In this document: positions 27,165 through 36,086 of the stretch, piece by piece | Position numbering within the stretch: the first letter of the stretch is position 1 | How the letters are laid out: every line of letters begins with the position of its first letter | Position numbers and translations under genes: made by a program | Assembly (NCBI RefSeq): GCF_009737085.1 | Contig: NZ_WOVL01000012.1 | Coordinates: forward strand, 110,076 to 174,075 | Reading direction: 5' to 3' | DNA length: 64,000 nt | From: Paenibacillus sp. NEAU-GSW1 | GTDB lineage: Bacteria > Bacillota > Bacilli > Paenibacillales > Paenibacillaceae | The notes under the pieces: model-generated | The model's input: only the letters and a program-made list of their open reading frames with translations | What the model was told of the DNA's origin: nothing | The model's database searches: none

Positions 27165-27181
27165 TGTCAATATTATTAACA
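27165..27181. promoter_or_regulatory. TnrA/GlnR-type box, nasD side
   Basis: TGTCAATATTATTAACA also fits TGTNA-N7-TNACA exactly. Its centre (27173) is about 53 bp before the expected start of the nasD transcript, close to the position known for TnrA activation sites. Confidence 0.75.
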
Positions 27182-27189
27182 CAGAAATG

Positions 27190-27219
27190 TTGACATAAAA
27201 ACTGACATCGGTGTATAGT
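27190..27219 (+). promoter_or_regulatory. sigma-A type promoter of nasDEF
   Basis: TTGACA (27190-27195), an 18-base spacer and TATAGT (27214-27219) place a start near 27226. The TnrA/GlnR box lies immediately upstream and the ANTAR leader immediately downstream. Confidence 0.65.
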
Positions 27220-27246
27220 TACCATACAAGCAAACAGTTTAATTTC

Positions 27247-27369
27247 TCGAATACAACGATGTGTTCGATTGAAGCGGCAACGAAGCCTGACTTCGCAAGT
27301 AATGGACTAGAAATGCGCTCTCTGTGCATCTATGCGTCCATTTTTGCGGGTCAGGCTTTTCTTTTTTTT
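27247..27369 (+). promoter_or_regulatory. ANTAR-type antitermination leader with terminator
   Basis: Hairpin P1 (27247-27268) can be drawn with a six-base loop AACGAT. Hairpin P2 has GGC/GCC (27276-27287) around loop AACGAA, with an outer GAAG/CTTC pair. Both loops have A at position 1 and G at 4, the ANTAR target rule. The right side of P2 overlaps AAGCCTGAC (27283-27291), the left arm of a long terminator whose right arm GTCAGGCTT (27350-27358) runs into a T tract to 27369. P2 and the terminator therefore exclude each other. Confidence 0.75.
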
Positions 27370-27504
27370 CAATATATAAAGAAGAAATATAGGCTCCACA
27401 TCTTATGCGGCTTATATTTCGATGCGAACGCGAATTGCGGCTCTGCTGTTGAAAATGCGACGATGCGTGTTCCTGTTTGGGTTTACAAGGGAGAGGAGAG
27501 ATAG

Positions 27505-29949
27505 ATGATGACAGAACGCAAAAAACTAGTGCTGGTCGGAAATGGTATGGCGGGTGTAAGGTCAATCGAGCATTTGCTTAAGCTGGCGCCTGATGCGTAT
27601 GACATTACCATAATAGGATCGGAGCCTCATCCGAACTACAACCGGATTATGTTGTCGCATGTTTTGGCGGGCACAGCGGGCATTGATGATATCGTAATCA
27701 ATGATTGGAACTGGTACAAAGAAAACAACATTAACTTAATCACTGGTCAAACGGTTACGAAAGTTGACGTAGAGCAGCGCAAAGTAATTACTGACGCAGG
27801 CGTGGAAGTCGGCTATGACAATGTTATTTTGGCTATGGGCTCGAACCCGTTTATGCCGCCGATTCCAGGCTCGGATAAAGAAGGCGTCATTGCGTTCCGC
27901 AATATCGAAGACTGCGAGACCATGTTTGCCGCAGCGAAATCATATAAAAAAGCTGCCGTAATCGGCGGCGGCCTGCTCGGATTGGAAGCGGCAAGAGGCT
28001 TGCTCGATCTCGGCATGGACGTAACGGTTATCCACCGCAACCCGATTCTAATGAACGCTCAGCTCGACGAGCCAGCTGGCCGCATGCTGCAGCGCGAGCT
28101 GGAAGCGCAGGGCATGAAGTTTATGCTTTCGGCGCAAACCACCAAAATGGTGGGCGGGGATCGCGTAGAAGGATTGGAGTTCAAAGACGGCAGCGAGCTG
28201 CAGACTGACTTGGTCGTTATGGCAGTTGGTATTCGCCCTAACGTCAAGCTTGCGCAAGATTCCGGCATCGAAGCGAATCAAGGCGTCGTCGTAGACGATT
28301 TTATGCAAACGAGCGCGCCGGGCGTTTATGCCGTTGGCGAATGTATCGAGCATCGCGGCGTTTCTTACGGCCTTGTAGCTCCGCTGTACGATCAAGGCGC
28401 GGTGCTGGCGAAAAGGCTGGCTGGCGTTGAAACGGCGGGCTATACCGGTTCGATTACATCGACGAAGCTGAAGGTTTCCGGCGTTGACGTATTCTCGGCC
28501 GGCGTATTCCTTGAGAAGCCTGGCATGAAGGCGCTCCGCATTCAAGACGACCTTGGCGGCACGTACAAAAAAATCGTTATCGAGAACGGCAAGCTGATCG
28601 GCGCTGTTCTGTTCGGCGACATTTCCGACGGCACGGAGTTGTTCTCCTATATTAAAAAAGGCGAATCGATCGAGGGCCGAGAGAAAGAGCTTCTGCTCGG
28701 CGTTTCGGCAGATGCGCTCGGCGGCAAAGGCAGTTCGACAAGCAAATTCGAATCGATGCCGGATGATGAAATTGTGTGCGGATGTAACGGCGTCACGAAG
28801 GCGATGATTACGGACGCGATCAAAAATAAAGGCTGCAATACGCTGTCAGCGATCAAAGGCTGCACGAAAGCGGCAGGCTCCTGCGGCGGCTGTAAATCGG
28901 ATGTTGAAGGTCTGTTGAAGGTGTACGCCGGAGACGCGCTCGGCGAGCCGGTGAAGGAAGGCATTTGCGGTTGTACGACATTGAGCCGCGACGAGATCGT
29001 AGCCGAAGTTTCCCGCATGGGACTGAAAACCGTTAAGGAAGTTATGAACGTGCTGGAATGGAAGGAGCCGGAAGGCTGCTCCAAATGCCGTCCTGCCCTC
29101 AACTATTACCTGGGCATGCTGTTCCCTGAAGAGTATGTGGACGAGAAAGAATCGAAAATTACGAACGAACGCTTCCATGCGAACATTCAGAAAGACGGCA
29201 CGTTCTCTGTCGTACCGCGTATTTACGGCGGCGTGACATCACCGTCCGATCTGAAGAAAATCGCCGAAGTAGCTGAGAAGTTCGAGGTTCCATTGGTGAA
29301 ATTCACAGGCGGTCAACGGATTGACTTGCTCGGCGTGAAGAAGGAAGATTTGCCGAAAATGTGGGAAGAGCTCGATATGCCTTCCGGTCATGCTTACGGC
29401 AAAACGCTGCGTACGGTCAAAACTTGCGTCGGCAATACGTTCTGCCGCTTCGGCACGCAGGATGCAATGGGTATGGGCATCAAGCTGGAGAAAGCGTTCG
29501 AGCGGATGACTGCGCCGGCGAAGGTGAAGCTTGCCGTATCCGGATGTCCGCGTAACTGTGCGGAAGCAACGATCAAGGATTTGGGCCTCGTAGCTATCGA
29601 CGGCGGCTGGGAGCTGCATGTTGGAGGCAACGGCGGCGTCCATGTGCGGGCAACCGATCTGCTCTGCGTCGTCAAAACCGAAGAAGAAGTAATGGAATGG
29701 TCCTATGCGTACCTGCAATACTACCGCGAGAACGGCAACTGGAATGAGCGGACTTCGACATGGGTAGAAAGAGTCGGGCTCGATTCGATCAAAGCGGCGC
29801 TCGAGAAGCAAGAAGACCGTCTTGCTCTCAAACAAAGATTGGAAACGGCAATCGGCGTGACGGTGGATCCATGGAAAGAAATTATCGAAAAAGACGATCT
29901 GCGTAAAAACTTTGAGCAACTGTCCGGCGCACAGCCGGTAAGAGGATAG
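27505..29949 (+). CDS. nasD: assimilatory nitrite reductase (NAD(P)H), large subunit
   Basis: This 814-residue flavo-siroheme enzyme reduces nitrite to ammonium with the small subunit. In order it has an FAD/NAD(P)H module (LVGNGMAGVRS at the start, GGGLLGLEAARGL near 152-164, VYAVGE), two BFD-like [2Fe-2S] cysteine sets (CGCNG...CGGCK near 426-460 and CGCTT...CSKCR near 485-525), a ferredoxin-like half domain, and the siroheme/[4Fe-4S] site with CVGNTFC and CPRNC. Length and order match NasD/NirB. It is the first gene of nasDEF, 136 bp after the leader terminator. Confidence 0.96.
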   Translation: MMTERKKLVLVGNGMAGVRSIEHLLKLAPDAYDITIIGSEPHPNYNRIMLSHVLAGTAGIDDIVINDWNWYKENNINLITGQTVTKVDVEQRKVITDAGVEVGYDNVILAMGSNPFMPPIPGSDKEGVIAFRNIEDCETMFAAAKSYKKAAVIGGGLLGLEAARGLLDLGMDVTVIHRNPILMNAQLDEPAGRMLQRELEAQGMKFMLSAQTTKMVGGDRVEGLEFKDGSELQTDLVVMAVGIRPNVKLAQDSGIEANQGVVVDDFMQTSAPGVYAVGECIEHRGVSYGLVAPLYDQGAVLAKRLAGVETAGYTGSITSTKLKVSGVDVFSAGVFLEKPGMKALRIQDDLGGTYKKIVIENGKLIGAVLFGDISDGTELFSYIKKGESIEGREKELLLGVSADALGGKGSSTSKFESMPDDEIVCGCNGVTKAMITDAIKNKGCNTLSAIKGCTKAAGSCGGCKSDVEGLLKVYAGDALGEPVKEGICGCTTLSRDEIVAEVSRMGLKTVKEVMNVLEWKEPEGCSKCRPALNYYLGMLFPEEYVDEKESKITNERFHANIQKDGTFSVVPRIYGGVTSPSDLKKIAEVAEKFEVPLVKFTGGQRIDLLGVKKEDLPKMWEELDMPSGHAYGKTLRTVKTCVGNTFCRFGTQDAMGMGIKLEKAFERMTAPAKVKLAVSGCPRNCAEATIKDLGLVAIDGGWELHVGGNGGVHVRATDLLCVVKTEEEVMEWSYAYLQYYRENGNWNERTSTWVERVGLDSIKAALEKQEDRLALKQRLETAIGVTVDPWKEIIEKDDLRKNFEQLSGAQPVRG

Positions 29950-29961
29950 GGGGCGGCATAT

Positions 29962-30282
29962 ATGTCAACGAAAACCAAAACGCTCATTGGCAAAATATCC
30001 GATATTGATGTGAAAAGCTCGCGTACCGTAAAGCTGCAGGGCATTGATATCGCAGTCTTCCGCTTGACAGACGGCAGTGTGCTTGCAGTTGAAAATAAAT
30101 GCCCGCATAAGGGCGGCGTGTTATCCGAAGGTATGGTATGCGGCACCAGTGTTCATTGTCCATTGCATGATTGGAAAATCGACCTTCGCAGCGGCCGTGT
30201 GCATGAGCCTGACGAAGGCTGCATAACGACCTTCGAAACGACGGTAGACAGCGAGAGCGGCGAAATATATATAACAATCTAA
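29962..30282 (+). CDS. nasE: nitrite reductase small subunit (Rieske-type)
   Basis: This 106-residue NirD/NasE-family subunit carries a complete Rieske-type [2Fe-2S] motif, CPHKGG and CPLHDW about 19 residues later, as in many Bacillota NasE proteins. It partners NasD in the cytoplasm. It starts 12 bp after nasD with a GGGGGCGG site, so the two are translated from one message. Confidence 0.94.
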   Translation: MSTKTKTLIGKISDIDVKSSRTVKLQGIDIAVFRLTDGSVLAVENKCPHKGGVLSEGMVCGTSVHCPLHDWKIDLRSGRVHEPDEGCITTFETTVDSESGEIYITI

Positions 30283-30300
30283 GAAAGAAAGGTGATCGCC

Positions 30301-31080
30301 ATGACACGAGCTGCGGGAAAGATTTATATTGTCGGAGCGGGACCGGGCGATCCGGAATTGATCACCGTCAAGGCGATGCGCCGAATTCAAGAGGCTGACG
30401 TCATTTTGTATGACCGGCTCGTCAATGTGGAGTTGTTGGAATATGCCCGTGAGGATGCCGAACGGGTGTATTGCGGCAAAGCGCCAGGCGCACATGCCAT
30501 GCGGCAGGACAAAATCAACGAAACGCTTATTGCATATGCGCGTCAAGGCAAGACGGTCGTCCGCTTAAAGGGCGGCGACCCGCTCGTCTTCGGGCGCGGC
30601 GGCGAAGAGGCGCTGGAGCTGGCGGCGAGAGATATTCCGTATGAGTTCATACCGGGCGTTACATCGGCGATAGGCGCTTCCGCTGCTGCGGGCATCCCGA
30701 TCACGCACCGCGGCTATGCCGCATCTTTCGCTTGCGTGACCGGAAGCCGCTGTCACGACGACGGCAAGCCGGTTAGATGGGATCTGCTTGCTCATAGCGT
30801 GGATACACTTGCTATCTACATGGGTGTCAGCCAGCTAGGCGAAATTCGCGAGCAGCTGCTCATGCATGGCAAATCACCTTCCACACCAGTTGCTCTGATC
30901 GAGAACGGCACGACAAAAGGTCAGCGTGTCATTACCGCTACTTTGGAAGACGTTCATCGAATCGCGGCAGCGATGAAGCTTACGAATCCGGCGCTTATTA
31001 TTGTCGGAGATGTCGTTCGTGTGCGGGAACAACTGATCCGTGCGCAGCGGCAAGCGTCCGCTTTGAGCATGATCGGGTAG
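30301..31080 (+). CDS. nasF: uroporphyrinogen-III C-methyltransferase
   Basis: This 259-residue SAM-dependent enzyme makes precorrin-2, the first step to the siroheme that NasD needs. Motifs are IVGAGPGDPELITVKA at the N terminus, RLKGGDPLVFGRGGEE (SAM-binding), and the ITHRGYA and MGVSQL segments of the SUMT family. It has no HemD or siroheme ferrochelatase fusion. ATG 30301 follows GAAAGGTGA; the GTG at 30292 lies within that site. It closes the nasDEF operon, with a terminator just after. Confidence 0.94.
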   Translation: MTRAAGKIYIVGAGPGDPELITVKAMRRIQEADVILYDRLVNVELLEYAREDAERVYCGKAPGAHAMRQDKINETLIAYARQGKTVVRLKGGDPLVFGRGGEEALELAARDIPYEFIPGVTSAIGASAAAGIPITHRGYAASFACVTGSRCHDDGKPVRWDLLAHSVDTLAIYMGVSQLGEIREQLLMHGKSPSTPVALIENGTTKGQRVITATLEDVHRIAAAMKLTNPALIIVGDVVRVREQLIRAQRQASALSMIG

Positions 31081-31087
31081 TTATACT

Positions 31088-31137
31088 CCCCTTGTCACTG
31101 CTTTTTACGGCAGGGACAAGGGGTTTCATTTTTTTCC
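31088..31137 (+). terminator. terminator of nasDEF
   Basis: CCCCTTGTC (31088-31096) pairs with GACAAGGGG (31115-31123), with a CTGC/GCAG inner stem, followed by TTTCATTTTTTT. Confidence 0.88.
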
Positions 31138-31147
31138 AAAAAACGGG

Positions 31148-31176
31148 TTGACATATATTTCAACCGATGATAAAGT
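31148..31176 (+). promoter_or_regulatory. promoter of the leader peptide and bmrCD-like genes
   Basis: TTGACA (31148-31153), 17 bases, TAAAGT (31171-31176). It lies about 40 bp before the leader-peptide ATG and no other good promoter is seen before the transporter genes. Confidence 0.65.
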
Positions 31177-31216
31177 GACAAATAGATTTCATTAAACGAA
31201 AGGAGGATTGCGTTCT

Positions 31217-31315
31217 ATGATTAACTTTACTGAAATGCCAAATGTTGCCGATCTAAATGTGCATACTAATTCTAATTTAATGAACGTAATCCATCCGCGA
31301 GTCATTTCTCTTTGA
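31217..31315 (+). CDS. BmrB-like leader peptide, 32 residues
   Basis: A 32-codon frame starts at ATG 31217, 10 bases after an AAAGGAGG, and ends at TGA 31313-31315. It has its own promoter and is followed by two terminators and then a heterodimeric ABC exporter. In Bacillus subtilis the bmrCD exporter is controlled by the short upstream frame bmrB through translation-dependent attenuation when ribosome-targeting antibiotics slow the ribosome. The arrangement here is the same, though this peptide is shorter and I see no clear sequence match to BmrB. Its product is probably not functional itself; translating it is. Confidence 0.65.
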   Translation: MINFTEMPNVADLNVHTNSNLMNVIHPRVISL

Positions 31316-31339
31316 ATTTAAGGGTTATCCCATAAATCA

Positions 31340-31382
31340 AAGGCGCATGGTTACGTATCCGTAATCGTGCGCCTTTTCATTT
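31340..31382 (+). terminator. leader attenuator T1
   Basis: AAGGCGCA (31340-31347) pairs with TGCGCCTT (31368-31375); TTACG/CGTAA pairs inside; TTTTCATTT follows. Upstream TTTGAATTT (31311-31319) can pair with AAATCAAA (31334-31341) and would compete with the left arm, a possible antiterminator. Confidence 0.75.
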
Positions 31383-31407
31383 ACCGCGGGAGCAGTGTCT
31401 TAATAGG

Positions 31408-31500
31408 ACCTCCTGCGTCGAGTGAAGGAAGCGTATCGTTCATTACGGTACGCTTCCTTTTTTTTGTGGCGAAATGGCGGTTGGATGGATAACGGGAGGT
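31408..31500 (+). terminator. leader attenuator T2 and ribosome-site mask
   Basis: AAGGAAGCGTA (31425-31435) pairs with TACGCTTCCTT (31449-31459) and runs into eight Ts (to 31465), a second strong terminator. In addition ACCTCC (31408-31413) is a perfect complement of GGAGGT (31495-31500), the ribosome binding site of the first transporter gene, so the two could pair around T2. The pairing is seen; control is inferred. Confidence 0.65.
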
Positions 31501-31514
31501 GTAGAAACAAACTT

Positions 31515-33266
31515 ATGTTTATCGTACTTAAGAAGCTTCAATGGTTTTTTGCAATGAACTGGAAACGATATACGTTAGCCGGCGTGCTGCTCATTCTGGC
31601 CGGTGTGCTGGATATCATTCCGCCTTGGCTGATCGGATATACGATCGACGGCATCCATCAAGGGCGGCTCGGAACGACCGCGTTTTACGAAGTCGTTTTT
31701 GGCTGGCTGGCCGTTACAATTGTCGGGTATTTGATCTCATACGTATGGCATTATCAATTGTTCGGGGGGGCCTTTGTACTGGAGCGGCTAATGCGCTCAA
31801 GACTTATGCGTCACTTTTTGCGGATGACGCCTACCTTTTTCGAAAAAAATCGGACGGGTGACCTGATGGCCCGCTCGACCAACGATTTGAACGCAGTCGC
31901 GACGACAGCGGGCTTCGGCATTTTGACGCTGATCGATTCGACGCTTTTTATGGTGACCATTTTGATCATGATGGCCGGGATGATTAGCTTAAAGCTGACA
32001 TTGGCCGCGCTTCTGCCGTTGCCGCTCATGGCGCTTGCCATGACCTATTTCGGAAAGAAGATTCATACGCGTTTCATGGCGTCGCAGGACGCGTTCGGCG
32101 AATTGAACGACCAGGTGCTGGAATCGGTATCGGGCGTGCGCGTTACCCGCGCTTTCGTGCAAGAGGAAGCGAGTCAGCAACGGTTTGAGAAGAAAACGGC
32201 GGAAGTGTTCGATAAGAGCATTGCCGTTGCGCAGATTGACGCATTATTCGAGCCGACAATGAAGGTTCTGGTCGGCATGAGCTATTTGATCGGCTTATGC
32301 TACGGCGGTTATCTCGTATTCCGCAGCGAAATTACGCTCGGCGAGCTCGTCTCGTTCAACGTATATCTCGGGATGCTTATCTGGCCGATGTTCGCAATCG
32401 GCGAGTTGATCAACATTATGCAACGGGGCAATGCTTCGCTTGACCGCGTAAATGAAACGCTCGGTTATAAACCGGACGTAACGGACCGCGAAGACGCCGT
32501 GAAGGCTGCTCAGCCGGATACGATTGCGTTCCATGACGTCACGTTCCGCTATCCGTCATCCGCGAGCGACAACTTAAGCCGCGTATCCTTTACACTCCGC
32601 AAGGGGCAGACGCTCGGTATCGTCGGACGTACGGGCAGCGGCAAAACGACGCTCCTCAAACAGCTGCTTCGCGAATATCCGTTAGGCAAAGGGGATATTT
32701 CGGTATCGGGCGTATCGCTCAGCCAATTGGAGATCGATAATCTGCTCGGGTGGATCGGCTACGTTCCGCAGACGCCGATTCTGTTCTCACGGACGATCCG
32801 CGAAAATATACTGTTCGGTATGAAGGGCGAAGGTACGGAAGCCGACTTGCAGCGCGCATTGGCGCGGGCGTCGTTTGCCAAAGACATTCAGTTTCTGCCG
32901 GACGGTCTTGAGACGATGGTCGGCGAGAAGGGTGTAGCCTTGTCCGGCGGACAGAAGCAGCGGGTCAGCATTGCTCGCGCATTGATCGCCAATCCGGAAA
33001 TTCTCATGCTCGATGATGCGTTGTCGGCGGTTGACGGACGTACGGAGGCGGAGATCATTGAAGGCATTCGAACCGAGCGCGCCGGCAAAACGACGCTTAT
33101 CACGACGCACCGGTTGTCTGCCGTGCAGCATGCCGATTGGATAGTCGTCCTTGATGAAGGGCGGATTGTGCAAGAAGGCAAGCATGATCAACTGATTTTG
33201 CAAGAAGGCTGGTACAAAGAACAATACGAGCGGCAGCAATTGGAGTCGCTCATCGAATCAGAATAG
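31515..33266 (+). CDS. bmrC: heterodimeric ABC exporter subunit, BmrC-like
   Basis: This 583-residue half-transporter (six spans plus ATPase) matches BmrC/YheI in length and context. Walker A GRTGSGKTT and signature LSGGQ are normal, but Walker B reads ILMLDDALS, with aspartate where the catalytic glutamate should be. In BmrCD, LmrCD and TM287/288 one subunit carries just this change, giving one degenerate site per dimer. It should pair with the next gene to export drugs. ATG 31515 follows GGGAGGTG, 13-14 bases away, rather long, and that site may be masked (see T2). The gene follows two attenuators. Confidence 0.9.
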   Translation: MFIVLKKLQWFFAMNWKRYTLAGVLLILAGVLDIIPPWLIGYTIDGIHQGRLGTTAFYEVVFGWLAVTIVGYLISYVWHYQLFGGAFVLERLMRSRLMRHFLRMTPTFFEKNRTGDLMARSTNDLNAVATTAGFGILTLIDSTLFMVTILIMMAGMISLKLTLAALLPLPLMALAMTYFGKKIHTRFMASQDAFGELNDQVLESVSGVRVTRAFVQEEASQQRFEKKTAEVFDKSIAVAQIDALFEPTMKVLVGMSYLIGLCYGGYLVFRSEITLGELVSFNVYLGMLIWPMFAIGELINIMQRGNASLDRVNETLGYKPDVTDREDAVKAAQPDTIAFHDVTFRYPSSASDNLSRVSFTLRKGQTLGIVGRTGSGKTTLLKQLLREYPLGKGDISVSGVSLSQLEIDNLLGWIGYVPQTPILFSRTIRENILFGMKGEGTEADLQRALARASFAKDIQFLPDGLETMVGEKGVALSGGQKQRVSIARALIANPEILMLDDALSAVDGRTEAEIIEGIRTERAGKTTLITTHRLSAVQHADWIVVLDEGRIVQEGKHDQLILQEGWYKEQYERQQLESLIESE

Positions 33267-33286
33267 GATTGGAGGCGATTTGAGCA

Positions 33287-35311
33287 ATGGGTTCAACCGG
33301 AAAAAGATTGTTTCAATACGCCATGTTATATAAAAAACCGATCGTTTGGGCGCTGGTGCTGCTCTTGCTTGCTGTAAGCGCTGAGCTTGCGGGGCCGTTT
33401 ATCGCCAAGCGAATGATTGATCAGAATATTTTGGGCATCGAGAAGAAATGGCACGAGGTATCCGCTCAGGAGGAATTTGCGGTCTCGTATAAAGGCAAGT
33501 GGTATAAACGCGAGGATCATTTCGCTCTTAATGAAGCGAAGGGCACAGAGGTGCGCATCCTGCAGGCAGGCAGAAAATTTTACTGGCTGGAGGGGACGCT
33601 GCCGATCGAGGACGGCAACCGTTCGGTGAAGGACGGCGTCATGACGGTGAAGAGCAAGGATACGGGCGAACAGGCGGAAGTGCCTGTCGCGCTGATTCCG
33701 GCGAAGGAGCTTTATGCGTTCTATAAACCGGAAGTTCCGGCGCTGCTGCTGCTTGCGGGCGTTTATCTAGGTCTGCTGCTGCTTGGCGCGGCGTTTACTT
33801 ACGGACAGAGGCTGCTGCTGCTCACATCCGCGAACAAAATCGTCCGCAAGATGCGCAACGACGTATTTGCCCACACGCAAAGACTGCCTGTCGGCTATTT
33901 CGATACGCTCGCTGCGGGGCAAGTGGTGTCGCGGGTGACGAACGATACAGAGGCGATTCGCGAGCTGTATGTCGCGGTGCTTGCGAACTTTTTCGCGGCG
34001 ATCGTATACATGACAGCGATTTATGGCGCGCTGTTCCTGCTGGATGCGCGTCTGGCGCTGTTTGCGCTTCCGCTTGTGCCGATTCTCATTGTTTGGATCA
34101 AGCTGTATCGCAAAGTGGCTTCTCGCTATAACCGCATCATTCGCTCGAAATTGAGCGAGATTAACGCGATGATCAATGAGTCGATCCAAGGCATGCCAAT
34201 TATTCAAGCGTTCCGCCGTCAGAAAGAGACGATGAAGGAATTCGACGACTTGAACGAACATTTTTTCAAATATCAGAACAAGCTGCTGAGCTTGAACTCC
34301 ATTACGTCACACAATCTCGTTAACGTTATCCGGAACTTGATGTTCCTCGTTGTAATCATTATGTTCTGGGGCGACTGGCTGGGCGCTGCTGTCGGCGTCG
34401 GCGTGCTGTATGCGTTCGTCGATCTGATGGGCCGGATGTTCCAGCCGATTGTCGGCGTCGTCAATCAGCTTTCCAATCTGGAGACGGCGCGTGTGTCTGC
34501 GGAGCGCGTGTTTACGCTGATGGACCAAGAGGGCATTGATGTTGTGCCGGGCGCGATGGAACGCTATCGCGGCGAGGTGCAGTTCGACAACGTCTCGTTT
34601 GCATACAAACAGGACGAATTGGTGCTCAAAAATATTTCATTCACCGCGCGCCAAGGTGAAACGGTAGCGCTCGTCGGGCACACCGGCTCGGGCAAAAGCT
34701 CGATCTTGAATTTGCTGTTCCGCTTCTACGATTCGAATAGCGGCCGAATATCGATTGACGGCATGGACATTCTCGATATTCCGAAGCAGCATCTGCGCCA
34801 CCATATGGGCATCGTGCTGCAAGATCCGTTTCTGTTCACCGGAACGATTGCTTCCAACGTCAGCCTCGACAATCCGGCGATCAGCCGCGAGAAGATCGAG
34901 AAGGCGCTGCGCGATGTAGGCGCTTACGAGATGTTCGCGTCGCTGCCGGGCGGCATTGACGCTCCGGTTATCGAGAAGGGCAGCACGCTGTCCGCGGGTC
35001 AGCGCCAATTGATCTCGTTCGCGCGGGCGCTGGCATACGATCCGGCGATCCTTATTCTTGACGAAGCGACAGCGAGCATTGATACAGAGACAGAGGCGAT
35101 TATTCAAGCGGCGCTTGATGTGCTGAAAAAAGGGCGCACGACGTTCGTTATCGCGCACCGTCTGTCGACGATCCGCCAAGCGGATCAAATTTTGGTGCTC
35201 GACCGCGGCCGGATCGTCGAACGCGGCGACCATGAGCGGCTGATGGAGCATCGCGGCAAGTATTTCGCGATGTATCAGCTGCAGCAAGGCGCGGCGGTTA
35301 CGGCGTCGTAA
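33287..35311 (+). CDS. bmrD: heterodimeric ABC exporter subunit, BmrD-like
   Basis: This 674-residue partner starts 20 bp after bmrC. It has an extra extracytoplasmic insertion of about 90 residues between spans 1 and 2 (about 45-140), as in BmrD/YheH. Walker A GHTGSGKSS is normal, Walker B LILDEATASID has the catalytic glutamate, and the signature is the altered LSAGQ. The mix of an intact Walker B here and an intact LSGGQ in the partner gives one working and one degenerate ATP site. Multidrug export is inferred from the family. Confidence 0.92.
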   Translation: MGSTGKRLFQYAMLYKKPIVWALVLLLLAVSAELAGPFIAKRMIDQNILGIEKKWHEVSAQEEFAVSYKGKWYKREDHFALNEAKGTEVRILQAGRKFYWLEGTLPIEDGNRSVKDGVMTVKSKDTGEQAEVPVALIPAKELYAFYKPEVPALLLLAGVYLGLLLLGAAFTYGQRLLLLTSANKIVRKMRNDVFAHTQRLPVGYFDTLAAGQVVSRVTNDTEAIRELYVAVLANFFAAIVYMTAIYGALFLLDARLALFALPLVPILIVWIKLYRKVASRYNRIIRSKLSEINAMINESIQGMPIIQAFRRQKETMKEFDDLNEHFFKYQNKLLSLNSITSHNLVNVIRNLMFLVVIIMFWGDWLGAAVGVGVLYAFVDLMGRMFQPIVGVVNQLSNLETARVSAERVFTLMDQEGIDVVPGAMERYRGEVQFDNVSFAYKQDELVLKNISFTARQGETVALVGHTGSGKSSILNLLFRFYDSNSGRISIDGMDILDIPKQHLRHHMGIVLQDPFLFTGTIASNVSLDNPAISREKIEKALRDVGAYEMFASLPGGIDAPVIEKGSTLSAGQRQLISFARALAYDPAILILDEATASIDTETEAIIQAALDVLKKGRTTFVIAHRLSTIRQADQILVLDRGRIVERGDHERLMEHRGKYFAMYQLQQGAAVTAS

Positions 35312-35410
35312 TGATTTTAATGATGCAACAAGCTTGTGTCTTTACCGGCTCCTGCGGGAGCGGGGGGGACACAGGCTTTTTTTCTTTGCCAGGGATAGCC
35401 TGCTGCGAGA

Positions 35411-36000
35411 AATTAGCGAAATTTATTTCGCTATCGTGTCGCGCGGAGGCCCGGTCTTGCGGAATAGCGAAGCAGCCTCGCTAAATAGTGAAGCCAACTT
35501 CGCTGCTGAGCGGTTGGGAGCGCTCGAACGCGCGGATAACGAATCCAGTTACTCTAATAGCGAACGAAGGTGCTCGGATAGCGAAAAACGGTTCGTTAGA
35601 CGGCGGAGATGGTGCGATTAGGCACGGATTAGCGAAATTAGCTTCGTAATAAAGCGAAGCAGGTTCGTTGTTTCGAGTACCGAAGTGCGGTACGCCTCTC
35701 TATTCTCCAAACTCTGCTAATGAACGAATCTGTTTCGCTAAATAGCGAAATGAAATTCGCTATTGGGATGCAGCTGCTTGGCCTAGTCGGAATAGCGAAG
35801 CAGCCTCGCTAAATAGCGAAGCCAACTTCGCTGCTGGGCGGTTGGGAGCGCTCGAACGCGCGGATAACGAATCCAGTTACTCTAATAGCGAACGAATGTG
35901 CTCGGATAGCGAAAAACGGTTCGTTAGACGGCGGAGATGGTGCGATTAGGCACGGATTAGCGAAATTAGCTTCGCAATAAAGCGAAGCAGGTTCGTTAAA
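35411..36000. repeat. GCGAA palindrome array with two 209-bp copies
   Basis: Dyads of the TAGCGAA-N6-TTCGCTA type start at 35414, 35465, 35487, 35537, 35558, 35579, 35630 and 35652, at intervals of 51, 22, 50, 21, 21, 51 and 22. The block 35461-35669 recurs almost unchanged at 35789-35997, an offset of 328 bp. That equals the composite-unit period of the array near 7.1-8.3 kb. It lies between convergent genes. The stretch has no supported gene. Confidence 0.9.
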
Positions 36001-36039
36001 CGGTGAAGTGGCGGGGGGGAGCGCCGAGAGGTATGAACA

Positions 36040-36080
36040 AAGAAAAACCAGCTTCGAATGACGCGAAGCTGGTTCGTATG
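36040..36080 (-). terminator. terminator of the chemoreceptor gene
   Basis: AACCAGCTTCG (36046-36056) pairs with CGAAGCTGGTT (36064-36074). AAAGAAAAA on the left gives the T tract for the minus strand. The arms are the same GCGAA/AGCTGGTTCG words used in the nearby arrays, so a repeat unit may be serving as the terminator. Confidence 0.75.
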
Positions 36081-36086
36081 AGCTAA

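Noticed and set aside
27211..27504. A forward frame through the nasD leader
   Set aside because: It runs through the ANTAR hairpins and terminator, which explain the sequence better.
35334..35621. A 95-codon frame after bmrD
   Set aside because: It is a translation of the GCGAA repeats.
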